A model generated the notes under the pieces. The model was not told the origin of the DNA. It saw only the letters and a list, made by a program, of their open reading frames with translations, and made no database searches. The translations under genes were made by a program, and so were the position numbers. Positions 41,502 to 50,886 of a DNA stretch of 64,000 bases are shown here, piece by piece. Source of the DNA: Nostoc sp. NIES-3756 (GTDB lineage: Bacteria > Cyanobacteriota > Cyanobacteriia > Cyanobacteriales > Nostocaceae); the NCBI RefSeq assembly GCF_001548375.1, contig NZ_AP017295.1, positions 5,541,001 through 5,605,000 of the forward strand, read 5' to 3'. Position 1 is the stretch's first letter; each line of letters opens with the position of its first letter.

Positions 41502-43097
41502 ATGGGAAGACAAACATTAGACATTTCCCCCGTCGGGAGAGTCGAGGGCGATTTAGACGTTCGGGTAGAAATTGCCGATGGACAAGTGGTTAACGCTTGG
41601 ACACACGCCGAACTATTTCGCGGCTTTGAAGTAATTTTACGCGGTAAAGACCCCCAAGCTGGATTAATTGTTACGCCTCGTATCTGCGGTATCTGCGGTG
41701 GTTCTCACCTCACTTGTGCATCCTGGGCGTTAGATACAGCCTGGGGTACAGAAGTTCCCCGCAACGCCATTTTAGCCAGAAACCTCGGTCAAATCGTCGA
41801 AACAATCCAAAGCATCCCCCGCTACTTTTATGGATTGTTCGCCATTGATTTAACTAACAAAAAATATCGTAGCAGCCGCTTCTACGATGAAGCAGTCCGC
41901 CGCTTCGCCGCTTTCACAGGTAAATCCTACGAACTCGGTGTGACCATATCTGCAAAACCCGTAGAAATCTACGCACTATTAGGTGGTCAATGGCCTCATT
42001 CTAGCTACATGGTTCCTGGCGGTGTGATGTGCGCCCCCACCCTCACCGACATTACCCGCGCTTGGGCGATTCTAGAATACTTCCGCACCAACTGGTTAGA
42101 ACCCGTATGGTTGGGTTGTTCATTGGAACGCTATGAAGAAATTCAAACTTACGATGACTTCATGGCGTGGTTAGATGAGGACATTAAACACCGTGAGTCA
42201 GACTTGGGCTTTTACTGGCGCATGGGTCTAGATATCGGTTTAGATAGATATGGTGCTGGTGTTGGTAAATTTGTCACATGGGGCTATTTACCCCATGAGG
42301 ATAGATACCAGAAGCCGACAATCGAAAGCCGCAATGCAGCCATGATTATGAAGAGTGGTGTGTATGATAGCTTTACAGACACCCACACTTTGATGGATCA
42401 TACCTTTGCCCGTGAGAATACAACTCATGCTTGGTACGACGAAGGCACAGCAGATATTCATCCCTTTGACCGGACTACTACACCCACCCAAAAGAACACC
42501 AAAGACTTTAACAACGCCTATTCTTGGTCTAGTGCAGTTAAACACCAAGACTTTGGACGCTTAGAAGCTGGCGCTTTAGCTAGACAATTAGTAGCTGGTG
42601 GGAAGCATGGCGAATCTTGGCAGCATTACGATGGTTTTATCCTCGATGTGTTCAAGCACTTCGGCGGTGCGAATATTCATGTGCGCCAGTTAGCACGGGT
42701 TCACGAACAGGTGAAACTATACCGCGAAGCTGAAAGATGTCTGCGTGAGTTTGTCTTAAATGACCCCTGGTATATCAAACCCCAAGAGAAAGACGGACGC
42801 GGTTGGGGTGCAACGGAAGCGGCGCGGGGTTCTTTGTGTCACTGGGTAGAAATAGAAGGTGGCAAGATTAAGAACTATCAAGTAATTGCACCTACAACTT
42901 GGAACGTCGGCCCCCGTGATAGTGAAGGGGTAAAAGGCCCGATTGAGGAGGCTTTGGTAGGTACGCCGATTGAAGATCCTACTGATCCTGTGGAAGTGGG
43001 ACACGTCGCGCGATCGTTTGACTCGTGTTTAGTGTGTACAGTCCACGCCCACGATGCGAAGACGGGTGAGGAGTTAGCGCGTTTTCGCACTGCTTAG
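41502..43097 (+). CDS. hupL: Uptake [NiFe] hydrogenase large subunit, uninterrupted
   Basis: 531 residues from the ATG at 41502; the frame upstream lies in repeat DNA. Nickel-iron ligands are C62 and C65 in RICGICGGSH and C509 and C512 in DSCLVCTVH. Sixteen residues after His515 (AHDAKTGEELARFRTA) form the C-terminal extension removed by a HupW-type protease after Ni insertion; hupW is not in this window. Unlike PCC 7120 vegetative DNA, no excision element interrupts the gene. A CACAGCAG sequence at 42446-42453 resembles the start of the PCC 7120 recombination site as I recall it. Confidence 0.98.
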   Translation: MGRQTLDISPVGRVEGDLDVRVEIADGQVVNAWTHAELFRGFEVILRGKDPQAGLIVTPRICGICGGSHLTCASWALDTAWGTEVPRNAILARNLGQIVETIQSIPRYFYGLFAIDLTNKKYRSSRFYDEAVRRFAAFTGKSYELGVTISAKPVEIYALLGGQWPHSSYMVPGGVMCAPTLTDITRAWAILEYFRTNWLEPVWLGCSLERYEEIQTYDDFMAWLDEDIKHRESDLGFYWRMGLDIGLDRYGAGVGKFVTWGYLPHEDRYQKPTIESRNAAMIMKSGVYDSFTDTHTLMDHTFARENTTHAWYDEGTADIHPFDRTTTPTQKNTKDFNNAYSWSSAVKHQDFGRLEAGALARQLVAGGKHGESWQHYDGFILDVFKHFGGANIHVRQLARVHEQVKLYREAERCLREFVLNDPWYIKPQEKDGRGWGATEAARGSLCHWVEIEGGKIKNYQVIAPTTWNVGPRDSEGVKGPIEEALVGTPIEDPTDPVEVGHVARSFDSCLVCTVHAHDAKTGEELARFRTA

Positions 43098-43104
43098 ATT
43101 TAGT

Positions 43105-43143
43105 TATCAGTTATCAAGTTAATAATGAAACTGATAACTGATA
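43105..43143. terminator. Bidirectional hairpin between hupL and the nuclease gene
   Basis: Arms TATCAGTTATCA (43105-43116) and TGATAACTGATA (43132-43143) pair perfectly. No strong T tract follows on either strand. Its place between convergent stops suggests termination. Confidence 0.55.
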
Positions 43144-43160
43144 CCTAGATTATAAATTAT

Positions 43161-44162
43161 CTAAAATGGTGGCTCATCTTCATTAAGTGAAAAATTGTTT
43201 TGCTTATCATCCTTTGCTATAAGCACACCTGTAATTGCGCCTAAATCCAACAACTCCTCTCTATCCATAAAAATGATTTGGCGACGGGCTGCCAAATCTA
43301 AATGTTCAACTAACAAAGCTCTAGCTTGCTTAGTGATAATACTGGCAGAAATAATATAAACATGATCAAGTAAATGTTTACGATTCGTTTCTGGGTCGAA
43401 TATTGGATGATCTAACGCCATACGAACTTGAGCCAATATGCCGCTAATATTACTATTTAAATCTCGACCCGCCGCATCTATTTTCTCTTTTTTTACTTGT
43501 GCGCTAAAGTAAATGAAATGACCTGTGGGAATTTGATATTTCATCCATAAATCTTTGCCATACTCAAGTGCCTTATCATAATGACCAGTTGCTGTTACTC
43601 GTAAGAATCCTAACTGACGAAACAGTGGAACAAGGAGTTCTTCAATAAATTCATCTTCTGAGGCTGTATTTAAAAAAGCTGTAATTTCGTTTCGTCGTTC
43701 AATCTCAGCAGGCGAAAGTGGACGTGCTTGGATTTTGGAAGTAGCTGAAGTAGTACTGAACTGAGTATTCTTTATATGACAAAGCCCCGTAGCATCTAGA
43801 TATGCTTCAATAGCCTCTCTCGCTAAAACAGAATTTAAATCAGTCAGCGCAGCATTGCGGTTAAGACCTAATTTCTGATAGTTAACTGCATCCATTAACT
43901 CTTGGATGACTCTAATCATTGAACTGGAAGGTAGATGCTGAAGTGTTACCGAATCCTCATTTATTTCTTTAAGTGTATTTTCTACCCAAATTTTTCTAGT
44001 ACTGCCATCATGTTGGTAAGGTAAATCACAAGCAGAAAAAAACTGAGTTAATTGTGAGCTTGAGCGATATGGAAAGTTAGTCCAGTTAAATCCCCCACTT
44101 GCTCCATTACCTCCGCAGATCAATTCTGCTAAATCACTAATGGTTCTAGAAGACAATCTCAT
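43161..44162 (-). CDS. Putative defence protein: AbiJ-type N-terminal domain plus Mrr-like nuclease
   Basis: 333 residues from the ATG at 44162; a GTG at 44174 is an alternative. The N-terminal 85 residues (LAELICGGN, SSSQLTQFFSACDLPYQHDG, STRKIWVENTLKEIN) fit the AbiJ-NTD domains found ahead of effector domains in abortive-infection proteins. The C-terminal half (EFIEELLVPLFRQLGFLRV, then YGKDLW and FSAQVKKEKID) has the D...QxK layout of Mrr-type PD-(D/E)XK nucleases, with D204, Q222 and K224 as likely catalytic residues. A cytoplasmic effector cutting DNA upon infection is the inference. It stands alone beside hupL, with no methylase or partner gene. Family calls are from motif pattern. Confidence 0.6.
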   Translation of the reverse strand: MRLSSRTISDLAELICGGNGASGGFNWTNFPYRSSSQLTQFFSACDLPYQHDGSTRKIWVENTLKEINEDSVTLQHLPSSSMIRVIQELMDAVNYQKLGLNRNAALTDLNSVLAREAIEAYLDATGLCHIKNTQFSTTSATSKIQARPLSPAEIERRNEITAFLNTASEDEFIEELLVPLFRQLGFLRVTATGHYDKALEYGKDLWMKYQIPTGHFIYFSAQVKKEKIDAAGRDLNSNISGILAQVRMALDHPIFDPETNRKHLLDHVYIISASIITKQARALLVEHLDLAARRQIIFMDREELLDLGAITGVLIAKDDKQNNFSLNEDEPPF

Positions 44163-44324
44163 AGGATTTGACACAAAAGCAATACTAGCGAAGAGAATGA
44201 TAACACAGCTACCAAATTCATAGATATAACAAAAATAGCTAGGAAGTTTGAGCAGTATATTTCTTTGCTCAAAGCACTATTTCATCCACCACAATCAGCT
44301 ATTAGTATAATTTGATAGTCTTGG

Positions 44325-44543
44325 CTAAGAGCGATCTCTTTGAGAATCGCCAGTAAAACGTTGAATAAATTCAGGATAATTATCCAAATCTTGTAATGAT
44401 TCTAATGGCGGCATTTCGATCCAGTTTGCTTCTGCGTGTAATTTGTCTATATAAGCATAAAAAGCTTCTTGGTCATTCCGATGAGCAAGAACATAATCAT
44501 GCAACTCTTTTTGACTCATAGCTTGAAAGTCAGGCTTATTCAT
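44325..44543 (-). CDS. Small conserved cyanobacterial protein (DUF6887-like)
   Basis: 72 residues from the ATG at 44543; GGAG lies nine bases before it, which favours it over the ATG at 44558. MNKPDFQAMSQKELHDYVLA, HRNDQEAFYAYIDKLHAE and MPPLESLQDLDNYPEFIQRF are recurrent in short Nostocales proteins. It is acidic and soluble, of unknown function. It follows the DJ-1 gene by about 21 bases and is probably cotranscribed. In other genomes such proteins occur in many copies, which hints at toxin-antitoxin-like or regulatory roles, but nothing here proves it. Confidence 0.65.
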   Translation of the reverse strand: MNKPDFQAMSQKELHDYVLAHRNDQEAFYAYIDKLHAEANWIEMPPLESLQDLDNYPEFIQRFTGDSQRDRS

Positions 44544-44564
44544 CCTATGTATCTCCATCGTCAG

Positions 44565-45266
44565 TTATGACTTTCCACTAATCACTCGTTGGATAATCTG
44601 TCTTCTACTTTCCTGAAAATTGTGGCTAGCTGCTTGAACGCGCTCAAGTACATCCGCAGGTGCAGTATCAGGGGAACCACTATTAAAAGGAGGTTGGGGA
44701 TCATATTCTATTTGTAGCTGAATTTCCTGGGCGAGTGTTTCTCCAAATAATTCTGCGGCGATCGCCAATCCAAAATCAATTCCTGCGGTTACGCCTCCGC
44801 CTGTAATCCGATTACGATCAATTACAATCCTTTGTTTAACTGCTTCTACACCCAACATTTCTAATAAATTTAACGATAGCCAGTGAGTAGTAGCACGATA
44901 GCCTTTAAGTAAACCAGCCGCAGCCAAAAGTAAAGAACCAGTACACACAGATGTTACGTAACTCGCCTGTTCGCCTTGGGTTTTGAGAAACTCTAAAAAG
45001 TTTTTATCTTCCAGTTTGGCATTAATTCCTGGGCCGCCAGGGACAAACAACAAATCTAAATTAGGCGCTTCGGCAAAAGTTGTATCCGGAAAAAAAGTTA
45101 AACCGCGATCGCTCCTAATCGATTCTAAGCTATCAGATAACAAGTATAAATTTATATTAGGAAATCTTGTAAATACTTCATAAGGGCCAGTAAAGTCTAG
45201 CTGTGTCACGCCAGGAAACAGCATAATTCCTATCGATATAGGGTTGTTTATCCCTGTGCTACTCAT
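44565..45266 (-). CDS. DJ-1/PfpI family protein (isonitrile hydratase-like)
   Basis: 233 residues. GGAGGAG just upstream supports the start. The class I glutamine-amidotransferase-like fold shows SIGIMLFPGVTQLDFTGPYE with the conserved Glu30, and the nucleophile elbow VTSVCTGSLLLAAAG with Cys108. The RITGGGVTAGIDFGLAI region matches the isonitrile hydratase and AraC-associated branch, not Hsp31. Substrate is unknown; it is cytoplasmic. The small protein downstream is likely in the same transcript. Confidence 0.85.
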   Translation of the reverse strand: MSSTGINNPISIGIMLFPGVTQLDFTGPYEVFTRFPNINLYLLSDSLESIRSDRGLTFFPDTTFAEAPNLDLLFVPGGPGINAKLEDKNFLEFLKTQGEQASYVTSVCTGSLLLAAAGLLKGYRATTHWLSLNLLEMLGVEAVKQRIVIDRNRITGGGVTAGIDFGLAIAAELFGETLAQEIQLQIEYDPQPPFNSGSPDTAPADVLERVQAASHNFQESRRQIIQRVISGKS

Positions 45267-45473
45267 AACTTTCTCCTCCTACTTCCAGACACATCACTTC
45301 ACAAAGCCCTTATAAACAGAAATAGAAATTCAGTAGTTATACAATTTACGCAGAGGAAGACCGTACCTAAAATTTACTATATATTGAGCATCTACTTATA
45401 GGTGATTCACTTGCCGAAAGCAAAGCTGAAGTTCACCTTAACTATTATTTTTAGTGCAGGCTGGCTAAAGAAA

Positions 45474-46028
45474 ATGACCATACTAGAGACAAGTAACACT
45501 CCAGTTGGGGGCTACGCACCAGATTTTGAGTTACCAGGGATTGACAATCAAGTCCACCATCTCAGCCGTTACTTGAAAAATTTTCGGGCAGTTGGCGTAA
45601 TTTCCTTATGCAATTACTGCCCTTATGTAAATCTATATTTAGATAGAATTAAAAATATTCAAGCGGAATTTGCACCAGAGGGTTTTGTTTTAATCGGTAT
45701 CAATGCTAGTGATATCAGCGACGGAAGTTGGACAAGCCTAGCAAGTATGAAAGCCTTTGCCCAGCAGCACGAATTAAATTTCCCTTACCTATGGGATTCT
45801 ACCCAAGAAGTTAGCCGCACTTTTGGCGCAACAAAAACACCGATGGCTTTCTTGATCGACACTCATGGTATATTGCGATATAGAGGGCAGATTGACAATC
45901 ATCCTCACAAGCCATCATCTATAGGCGAAGACTATCTGCGAAATGCGATCGCGGCTCTGTTAAAAGGCGAAAAAATACCAGTACCTGAGACGGAACCAGT
46001 AGGCACTTCATTGATCTGGCGTATATAG
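45474..46028 (+). CDS. Thioredoxin-fold redoxin (AhpC/TSA-like)
   Basis: 184 residues from the ATG at 45474; the frame is open for 24 more codons upstream but those look non-coding. [19 protein letters not shown] and [16 protein letters not shown] (Cys46 and Cys49) mark the redoxin class seen with NHCPYVK motifs in bacteria. [21 protein letters not shown] gives the cis-proline loop. It should reduce peroxides or dithiols in the cytoplasm. The electron donor is unknown. It precedes pyrH by about 70 bases without a clear terminator. Confidence 0.85.
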   Translation: MTILETSNTPVGGYAPDFELPGIDNQVHHLSRYLKNFRAVGVISLCNYCPYVNLYLDRIKNIQAEFAPEGFVLIGINASDISDGSWTSLASMKAFAQQHELNFPYLWDSTQEVSRTFGATKTPMAFLIDTHGILRYRGQIDNHPHKPSSIGEDYLRNAIAALLKGEKIPVPETEPVGTSLIWRI

Positions 46029-46098
46029 ACATAGACAGTCACTGTACTGCTATCTTAAATTGGAGGCACTTGCAACTTTTTTGATAAAGCGGAACTTC

Positions 46099-46827
46099 AT
46101 GGGAACGAATTACCGACGGGTTTTACTCAAACTGAGCGGTGAAGCCTTAATGGGCAACATGGGTTATGGTATTGATCCAGAAGTGGTCAAAGAAATAGCC
46201 CAAGAAATAGCAGAGGTGATAGCCACTGGCGTTCAGATCGCCATCGTCGTGGGCGGTGGTAACATTTTTCGTGGCGTTAAAGCCGCTTCGGCGGGGATGG
46301 ACAGAGCCACCGCCGATTATATTGGCATGATAGCCACGGTCATGAATGCCATGACACTGCAAGATTCGCTAGAACGCATAGGAGTACAGACGCGGGTACA
46401 AACTGCGATCGCTATGCAGGAATTAGCTGAACCATATATCCGCCGTCGAGCCATCCGTCATCTAGAAAAGGGACGGGTGGTTATTTTTGGTGCGGGTTCC
46501 GGTAATCCATTTTTTACCACAGATACAACAGCAGCATTAAGAGCAGCAGAAATAGACGCAGAAGTAATATTTAAAGCGACTAAGGTAGACGGGGTGTATG
46601 ATGCAGACCCCGAAATCTATCCTAACGCCAAACGTTATACCAGTCTCACCTACGCCCATGTTTTAACTCAAGACTTGCGGGTGATGGATAGTACGGCGAT
46701 CGCCCTTTGTAAAGAAAATAATATCCCTATTCTTGTATTTGACCTAACAACGCGAGGAAATATCCGCCGCGCCGTTTTAGGAGAATCCATCGGTACCCTT
46801 GTGGGAGGTTCTTGTGAAATTAGCTGA
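46099..46827 (+). CDS. pyrH: UMP kinase
   Basis: 242 residues from the ATG at 46099. [36 protein letters not shown] and [20 protein letters not shown] are the standard bacterial UMP kinase motifs. It phosphorylates UMP to UDP, is hexameric, and is usually feedback-inhibited by UTP. Its 3' end overlaps frr by 14 bases and contains that gene's ribosome-binding site, so the two are translationally coupled, the arrangement common across bacteria. Confidence 0.97.
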   Translation: MGTNYRRVLLKLSGEALMGNMGYGIDPEVVKEIAQEIAEVIATGVQIAIVVGGGNIFRGVKAASAGMDRATADYIGMIATVMNAMTLQDSLERIGVQTRVQTAIAMQELAEPYIRRRAIRHLEKGRVVIFGAGSGNPFFTTDTTAALRAAEIDAEVIFKATKVDGVYDADPEIYPNAKRYTSLTYAHVLTQDLRVMDSTAIALCKENNIPILVFDLTTRGNIRRAVLGESIGTLVGGSCEIS

Positions 46828-47362
46828 AGCTGAAAGTAAAATGCAACATACTGTTGAGGCTACTCAACGGTCATTTAATACAATTCGGACTGGCCGAGCC
46901 AACGCCAGTCTACTAGATAAAGTATCAGTAGAATACTACGGTACACCTACACCATTAAAATCCCTGGCAAACATTAGCACACCCGATGCTACTACCATAC
47001 TGATTCAGCCCTACGATAAAGGCAGTCTAAATATTATCGAAAAGGCTATTTCTCTATCAGATGTGGGCTTAACACCCAGTAACGACGGTTCTACAGTGCG
47101 CTTGAATATACCACCTTTAACAAGCGATCGCCGTAAAGAACTAGTCAAACTTGCTGCTAAGTACGCCGAAGAAGGTCGTGTAGCTATTCGTAACATCCGC
47201 CGTGACGCGATAGACTCAATTCGCAAGCAAGAGAAAAACGCCGAAGTTTCCGAAGACGAATCTAAAGACCTACAAGACAAACTGCAAAAACTCACCAATA
47301 AATACACCGCCAGAATTGACGAATTATTGGCTGAAAAAGAAAAAGACATCTCCACAGTCTAA
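46814..47362 (+). CDS. frr: Ribosome recycling factor
   Basis: 182 residues from the GTG at 46814, which has GGGAGG five bases upstream inside pyrH; an earlier frame start at 46799 precedes that site and is unlikely. [47 protein letters not shown] and the helical end [12 protein letters not shown] are typical. RRF with EF-G splits post-termination ribosomes. It is terminated by the hairpin at 47372-47404. Confidence 0.97.
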   Translation: MKLAEAESKMQHTVEATQRSFNTIRTGRANASLLDKVSVEYYGTPTPLKSLANISTPDATTILIQPYDKGSLNIIEKAISLSDVGLTPSNDGSTVRLNIPPLTSDRRKELVKLAAKYAEEGRVAIRNIRRDAIDSIRKQEKNAEVSEDESKDLQDKLQKLTNKYTARIDELLAEKEKDISTV

Positions 47363-47371
47363 TTAACTTCC

Positions 47372-47404
47372 AGGCTGGAGGACATTAGTTTCTTCAGCCT
47401 TTTT
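47372..47404 (+). terminator. Terminator of the pyrH-frr operon
   Basis: Arms AGGCTGGAG (47372-47380) and CTTCAGCCT (47392-47400), one G-U pair, followed by TTTT. Confidence 0.8.
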
Positions 47405-47462
47405 GTCATTGGTCATTAGTCATTAGTTATTAGTCCATAGTCAACAGTCAACATTTTGAATT

Positions 47463-48587
47463 ATGTATGACACTATAATTGTGGGTGCTGGGCCTGCGGG
47501 TGGCGCAGCAGCATATCATTTAGCCAAAAAAGGGCATTCAGTATTAGTTTTAGAAAAAGAATCTTTACCTAGATATAAACCCTGTGGGGGCGGCGTGTCA
47601 CCAATAGTTGCTGAATGGTTTGACTTTGACTTTAGCCCAGCAATTTCTTTAAAAGTAGACTCATTTCGCTTTACTTGGAACTTAGGAGACCCTGTAGAGG
47701 CGGAAATTGGTACTAAAGAATCAGTGTGGATGGTACGCCGAGAAGTTTTTGACCATTTTTTAGTACAGCAAGCGCAAAAACAGGGCGCAGAACTGCGGGA
47801 TAATACAGAAGTTACAGGAATTGAATTTAGTAGCGATCGCTGGCAAGTTAACACAGCCAATGGCCCCGTTACAGGACGCTATTTAATCGCGGCTGATGGT
47901 GCTAAAGGCCCGATGGCAAAATGGTTAGGCTTCAAAGAACGTAAACGTCGATTAGCTGGTGCATTAGAAGCAGAAGTTCCCGCCGATGTTGAAGATAAAT
48001 CTACAATTCATTTCGAGTTTGGCTTAGTCAAGAACGGCTATATTTGGAATTTCCCTAAACAAGATGGTTATTCAATTGGTGTGGGAACCTTCATTGGTGG
48101 ACAACCCCAGGATTTTAAGAAAATTTTGGTTGAATACTCTCAATTATTTAATATAAATGTCCAGACCAGTAAACAATATGGTCATCCGATTGCTTTGTGG
48201 GATGGGAATCAAAAGTTACATACGCAAAATGCTGTCTTGGCTGGAGAAGCAGCTTGTGTAGTTGACCCCATGACAGCAGAAGGGATTCGTCCCTCAATTT
48301 ATAGTGGTGTTCACGCCGCCGCCGCAGTTGATAAAGCACTTTGTGGTGATATCAATGCTTTAGAAGCATACACCGAAATCATCCATGAAACTTGGGGTGC
48401 AGAAATGGCTTGGGCGCAAAAACTAGCTGGCGCATTCTATCGCTTTCCTAGCATTGGTTATCAAGTTGGTGTCAAGCGTCCAACTGCACCCAAGGTTATG
48501 GGTAAAATCCTATGCGGCGAAATGTCCTACAGCAGTGTTGCGGGACGCGCCCTCAAGCGTTTAATTCCTGGTTTTAGAGGTCAATAG
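47463..48587 (+). CDS. Geranylgeranyl reductase family FAD-dependent oxidoreductase
   Basis: 374 residues. Dinucleotide-binding YDTIIVGAGPAGGAAAYHLAKKG, the family's LPRYKPCGGGVSP, the WMVRREVFDHFLV region and AGEAACVVDPMTAEGIRPSI (second FAD contact). It is related to ChlP but is shorter and diverged from that enzyme, so it may reduce another isoprenoid or serve as a general prenyl reductase. The stop codon falls inside a palindromic dispersed element that may end the transcript. Confidence 0.88.
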   Translation: MYDTIIVGAGPAGGAAAYHLAKKGHSVLVLEKESLPRYKPCGGGVSPIVAEWFDFDFSPAISLKVDSFRFTWNLGDPVEAEIGTKESVWMVRREVFDHFLVQQAQKQGAELRDNTEVTGIEFSSDRWQVNTANGPVTGRYLIAADGAKGPMAKWLGFKERKRRLAGALEAEVPADVEDKSTIHFEFGLVKNGYIWNFPKQDGYSIGVGTFIGGQPQDFKKILVEYSQLFNINVQTSKQYGHPIALWDGNQKLHTQNAVLAGEAACVVDPMTAEGIRPSIYSGVHAAAAVDKALCGDINALEAYTEIIHETWGAEMAWAQKLAGAFYRFPSIGYQVGVKRPTAPKVMGKILCGEMSYSSVAGRALKRLIPGFRGQ

Positions 48588-48637
48588 TAAGGGCTTTAGC
48601 CCTCTCTACAACTACTTGAGGGCTAAAGCCCTTACTA
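48585..48637. repeat. Palindromic dispersed element, TAGTAAGG family copy 2
   Basis: Arms of 20 bases starting TAGTAAGGGCTTTAGCCC (48585-48604) and ending AAAGCCCTTACTA (48618-48637) are perfectly complementary. The first TAG is the stop codon of the reductase gene. Confidence 0.75.
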
Positions 48638-48746
48638 CGAACTTTCCTTTTACCTCTGGTGGTGCAGATAGTTTCACATCGCGTTTGTTAGGGTGGTGAG
48701 ATAAAGGTTACTGACTCGCCTAGCAAATAGCTAACCAGAGGTTATT

Positions 48747-49643
48747 ATGGCTCATGTAAATCTTCGTCGCCCTCAAAATACTGACGGTGATTTTTATGTC
48801 GATACTACCTGTATTGATTGCGATACCTGTCGCTGGATGACACCACAAGTTTTCCATCGTGTTGATGAGATGTCAGCAGTATATCATCAGCCAGCAAATG
48901 AAACAGAAAGATTAGCCGCACTGCAAGCACTTTTATCTTGTCCCACAAGTTCTATTGGCACAGTTGAAAAACCCAAAGATATCAAACTTGCTCAACAAAG
49001 TTTTCCTATTTTAGTGACTGAAAACATTTATCACTGTGGCTATCATTCAGAAAAATCCTATGGTGCAGCCAGCTATTTAATTCAACAGCCCGAAGGAAAC
49101 ATATTAGTAGATTCCCCGCGATTTACACCGCCTTTAGTGAAGCGGATAGAAGATATGGGGGGAATCAAATATATGTATTTAACTCATCGGGATGATGTGG
49201 CAGATCATCAAAGGTTTGCTGAACATTTTCACTGTCAACGTATTCTACATACAGATGAAATTTCTTCAGGTACTCGCAATGTAGAAATACAATTGACTGA
49301 TACAGAAGTATTTACTTTACAACCAGATGTCTTAATTATTCCCGTCCCTGGTCACACTAAAGGACACACAGTTTTACTATACAAAAACAAGTTTCTATTT
49401 ACAGGTGATCATCTTGCGTGGTCGGAAACTCAGCAACAATTGATCGCATTTCATGATGTATGCTGGTATTCTTGGGCAGAACAAATTAAGTCCATGCGTC
49501 GATTAGCTGATTACTCTTTTGAGTGGGTATTACCAGGACATGGACGACGCTTTCATGCTGATGTTGATACAATGCGTCAGCAGATGCACAAGTGTATTGA
49601 GTTAATTACTGGTGAACGTCAACTTTTAACATTCAACAGTTAA
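48747..49643 (+). CDS. Ferredoxin-metallo-beta-lactamase fusion protein
   Basis: 298 residues. A small N-terminal ferredoxin-like domain (1-72) has cysteines C22, C25 and C28 in CIDCDTC and C65 in SCPTS, fit for one [4Fe-4S] or [3Fe-4S] cluster. An MBL-fold domain follows (about 92-285). Its metal motif reads THRDDVADH (146-154) in place of HxHxDH, with GHTKGHT and LPGHGRRFH completing the site. The fusion suggests a redox-linked hydrolase or persulfide-type enzyme. Substrate is unknown. The Dus gene starts 35 bases downstream, so they are probably cotranscribed. Confidence 0.85.
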   Translation: MAHVNLRRPQNTDGDFYVDTTCIDCDTCRWMTPQVFHRVDEMSAVYHQPANETERLAALQALLSCPTSSIGTVEKPKDIKLAQQSFPILVTENIYHCGYHSEKSYGAASYLIQQPEGNILVDSPRFTPPLVKRIEDMGGIKYMYLTHRDDVADHQRFAEHFHCQRILHTDEISSGTRNVEIQLTDTEVFTLQPDVLIIPVPGHTKGHTVLLYKNKFLFTGDHLAWSETQQQLIAFHDVCWYSWAEQIKSMRRLADYSFEWVLPGHGRRFHADVDTMRQQMHKCIELITGERQLLTFNS

Positions 49644-49678
49644 CAATTATCATTGATTTGGTATTTTCAATTGCCTCT

Positions 49679-50731
49679 ATGGTTACTCTGTCTCCCAGCC
49701 TCAAAGCTAGACTTGCTCAACCCCTAAAAATCGGCTCATTTGCAGTTAACAGCCGTGTTCTTCAGTCGCCTTTGTCGGGGGTGACAGATATGGTGTTTCG
49801 TCGGCTTGTACGTCGCTATGCACCAGATTCGATGATGTACACAGAGATGGTAAATGCTACGGGTTTACACTACGTCAAGCAGTTACCAAAAATCATGGAG
49901 GTAGACCCCAACGAGCGACCAATTAGCATTCAATTGTTTGACTGTCGCCCTGATTTCTTAGCAGAAGCCGCAGTTAAAGCTGTTGCGGAAGGTGCTGATA
50001 CTGTTGATATTAATATGGGTTGCCCGGTAAATAAAATTACCAAAAATGGTGGTGGTTCTTCTTTATTACGACAGCCGGAAGTAGCAGAAGCCATTGTGCG
50101 GGAAGTTGTGAAAGCTGTTGATGTACCAGTCACCGTAAAAACCCGTATTGGTTGGAATGATAAAGAAATTACCATTCTCGATTTTGCCAAGCGCATGGAA
50201 GATGCGGGAGCGCAAATGATTACAGTGCATGGACGTACCCGCGCCCAAGGTTACAACGGTAACGCCCGTTGGGAATGGATAGCCCGTGTCAAGGAAATTC
50301 TCTCTATTCCGGTAATTGGTAACGGCGATATATTTTCAGTGGAAGCGGCGGTGAAATGTTTAGAAGATACTGGTGCTGATGGTGTGATGTGTTCCCGTGG
50401 GACTTTGGGTTATCCGTTTCTGGTGGGAGAAATTGACCACTTCCTAAAAACTGGCGAAATTTTACCAGCACCTACCCCAATTCAACGCTTGGAATGTGCC
50501 AGAGATCATTTACAGGCTTTATGGGAATATAAAGGCGATCGCGGTGTGCGTCAAGCCCGTAAGCACATGACTTGGTACGCTAAGGGTTTCGTCGGTGCGG
50601 CTGAACTACGTGGACAATTAAGTGTTATTGAAACAGTCCAACAAGGTTTAGATTTAATTGATAAAGCCACTGAACAGTTAACTCATGGCTATGAGCTTGT
50701 CGAAGAAGCCGATAACTTTCAAGTTGCTTAG
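49679..50731 (+). CDS. tRNA-dihydrouridine synthase (DusB/NifR3 type)
   Basis: 350 residues from the ATG at 49679; a TTG seven codons upstream is less likely. FMN-barrel motifs: QSPLSGVTDMVFRRLVRRY, NMGCPVNKITKNGGGSSLL with the catalytic Cys, PVTVKTRIGW, VHGRTRAQGYNG and PVIGNGDIFS. It reduces a specific uridine in tRNA with NADPH. The C-terminal helical domain (WEYKGDRGVRQARKHMTWYAKG) binds tRNA. Substrate position by subtype is not resolved. Confidence 0.93.
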   Translation: MVTLSPSLKARLAQPLKIGSFAVNSRVLQSPLSGVTDMVFRRLVRRYAPDSMMYTEMVNATGLHYVKQLPKIMEVDPNERPISIQLFDCRPDFLAEAAVKAVAEGADTVDINMGCPVNKITKNGGGSSLLRQPEVAEAIVREVVKAVDVPVTVKTRIGWNDKEITILDFAKRMEDAGAQMITVHGRTRAQGYNGNARWEWIARVKEILSIPVIGNGDIFSVEAAVKCLEDTGADGVMCSRGTLGYPFLVGEIDHFLKTGEILPAPTPIQRLECARDHLQALWEYKGDRGVRQARKHMTWYAKGFVGAAELRGQLSVIETVQQGLDLIDKATEQLTHGYELVEEADNFQVA

Positions 50732-50886
50732 GGCTAAACGTGAGAGGGTGGAGCAAAAAATATCATCTTCTCTAGCATCTCTCTAAGGACAGTGTATTGT
50801 ACATAACCTAGAAGCGTTATAAAATTCAGTTCGCCAAGGCTACACTAAAAAAGTAAAGAAATGTAAATAAATTAGATTTGGCGATC

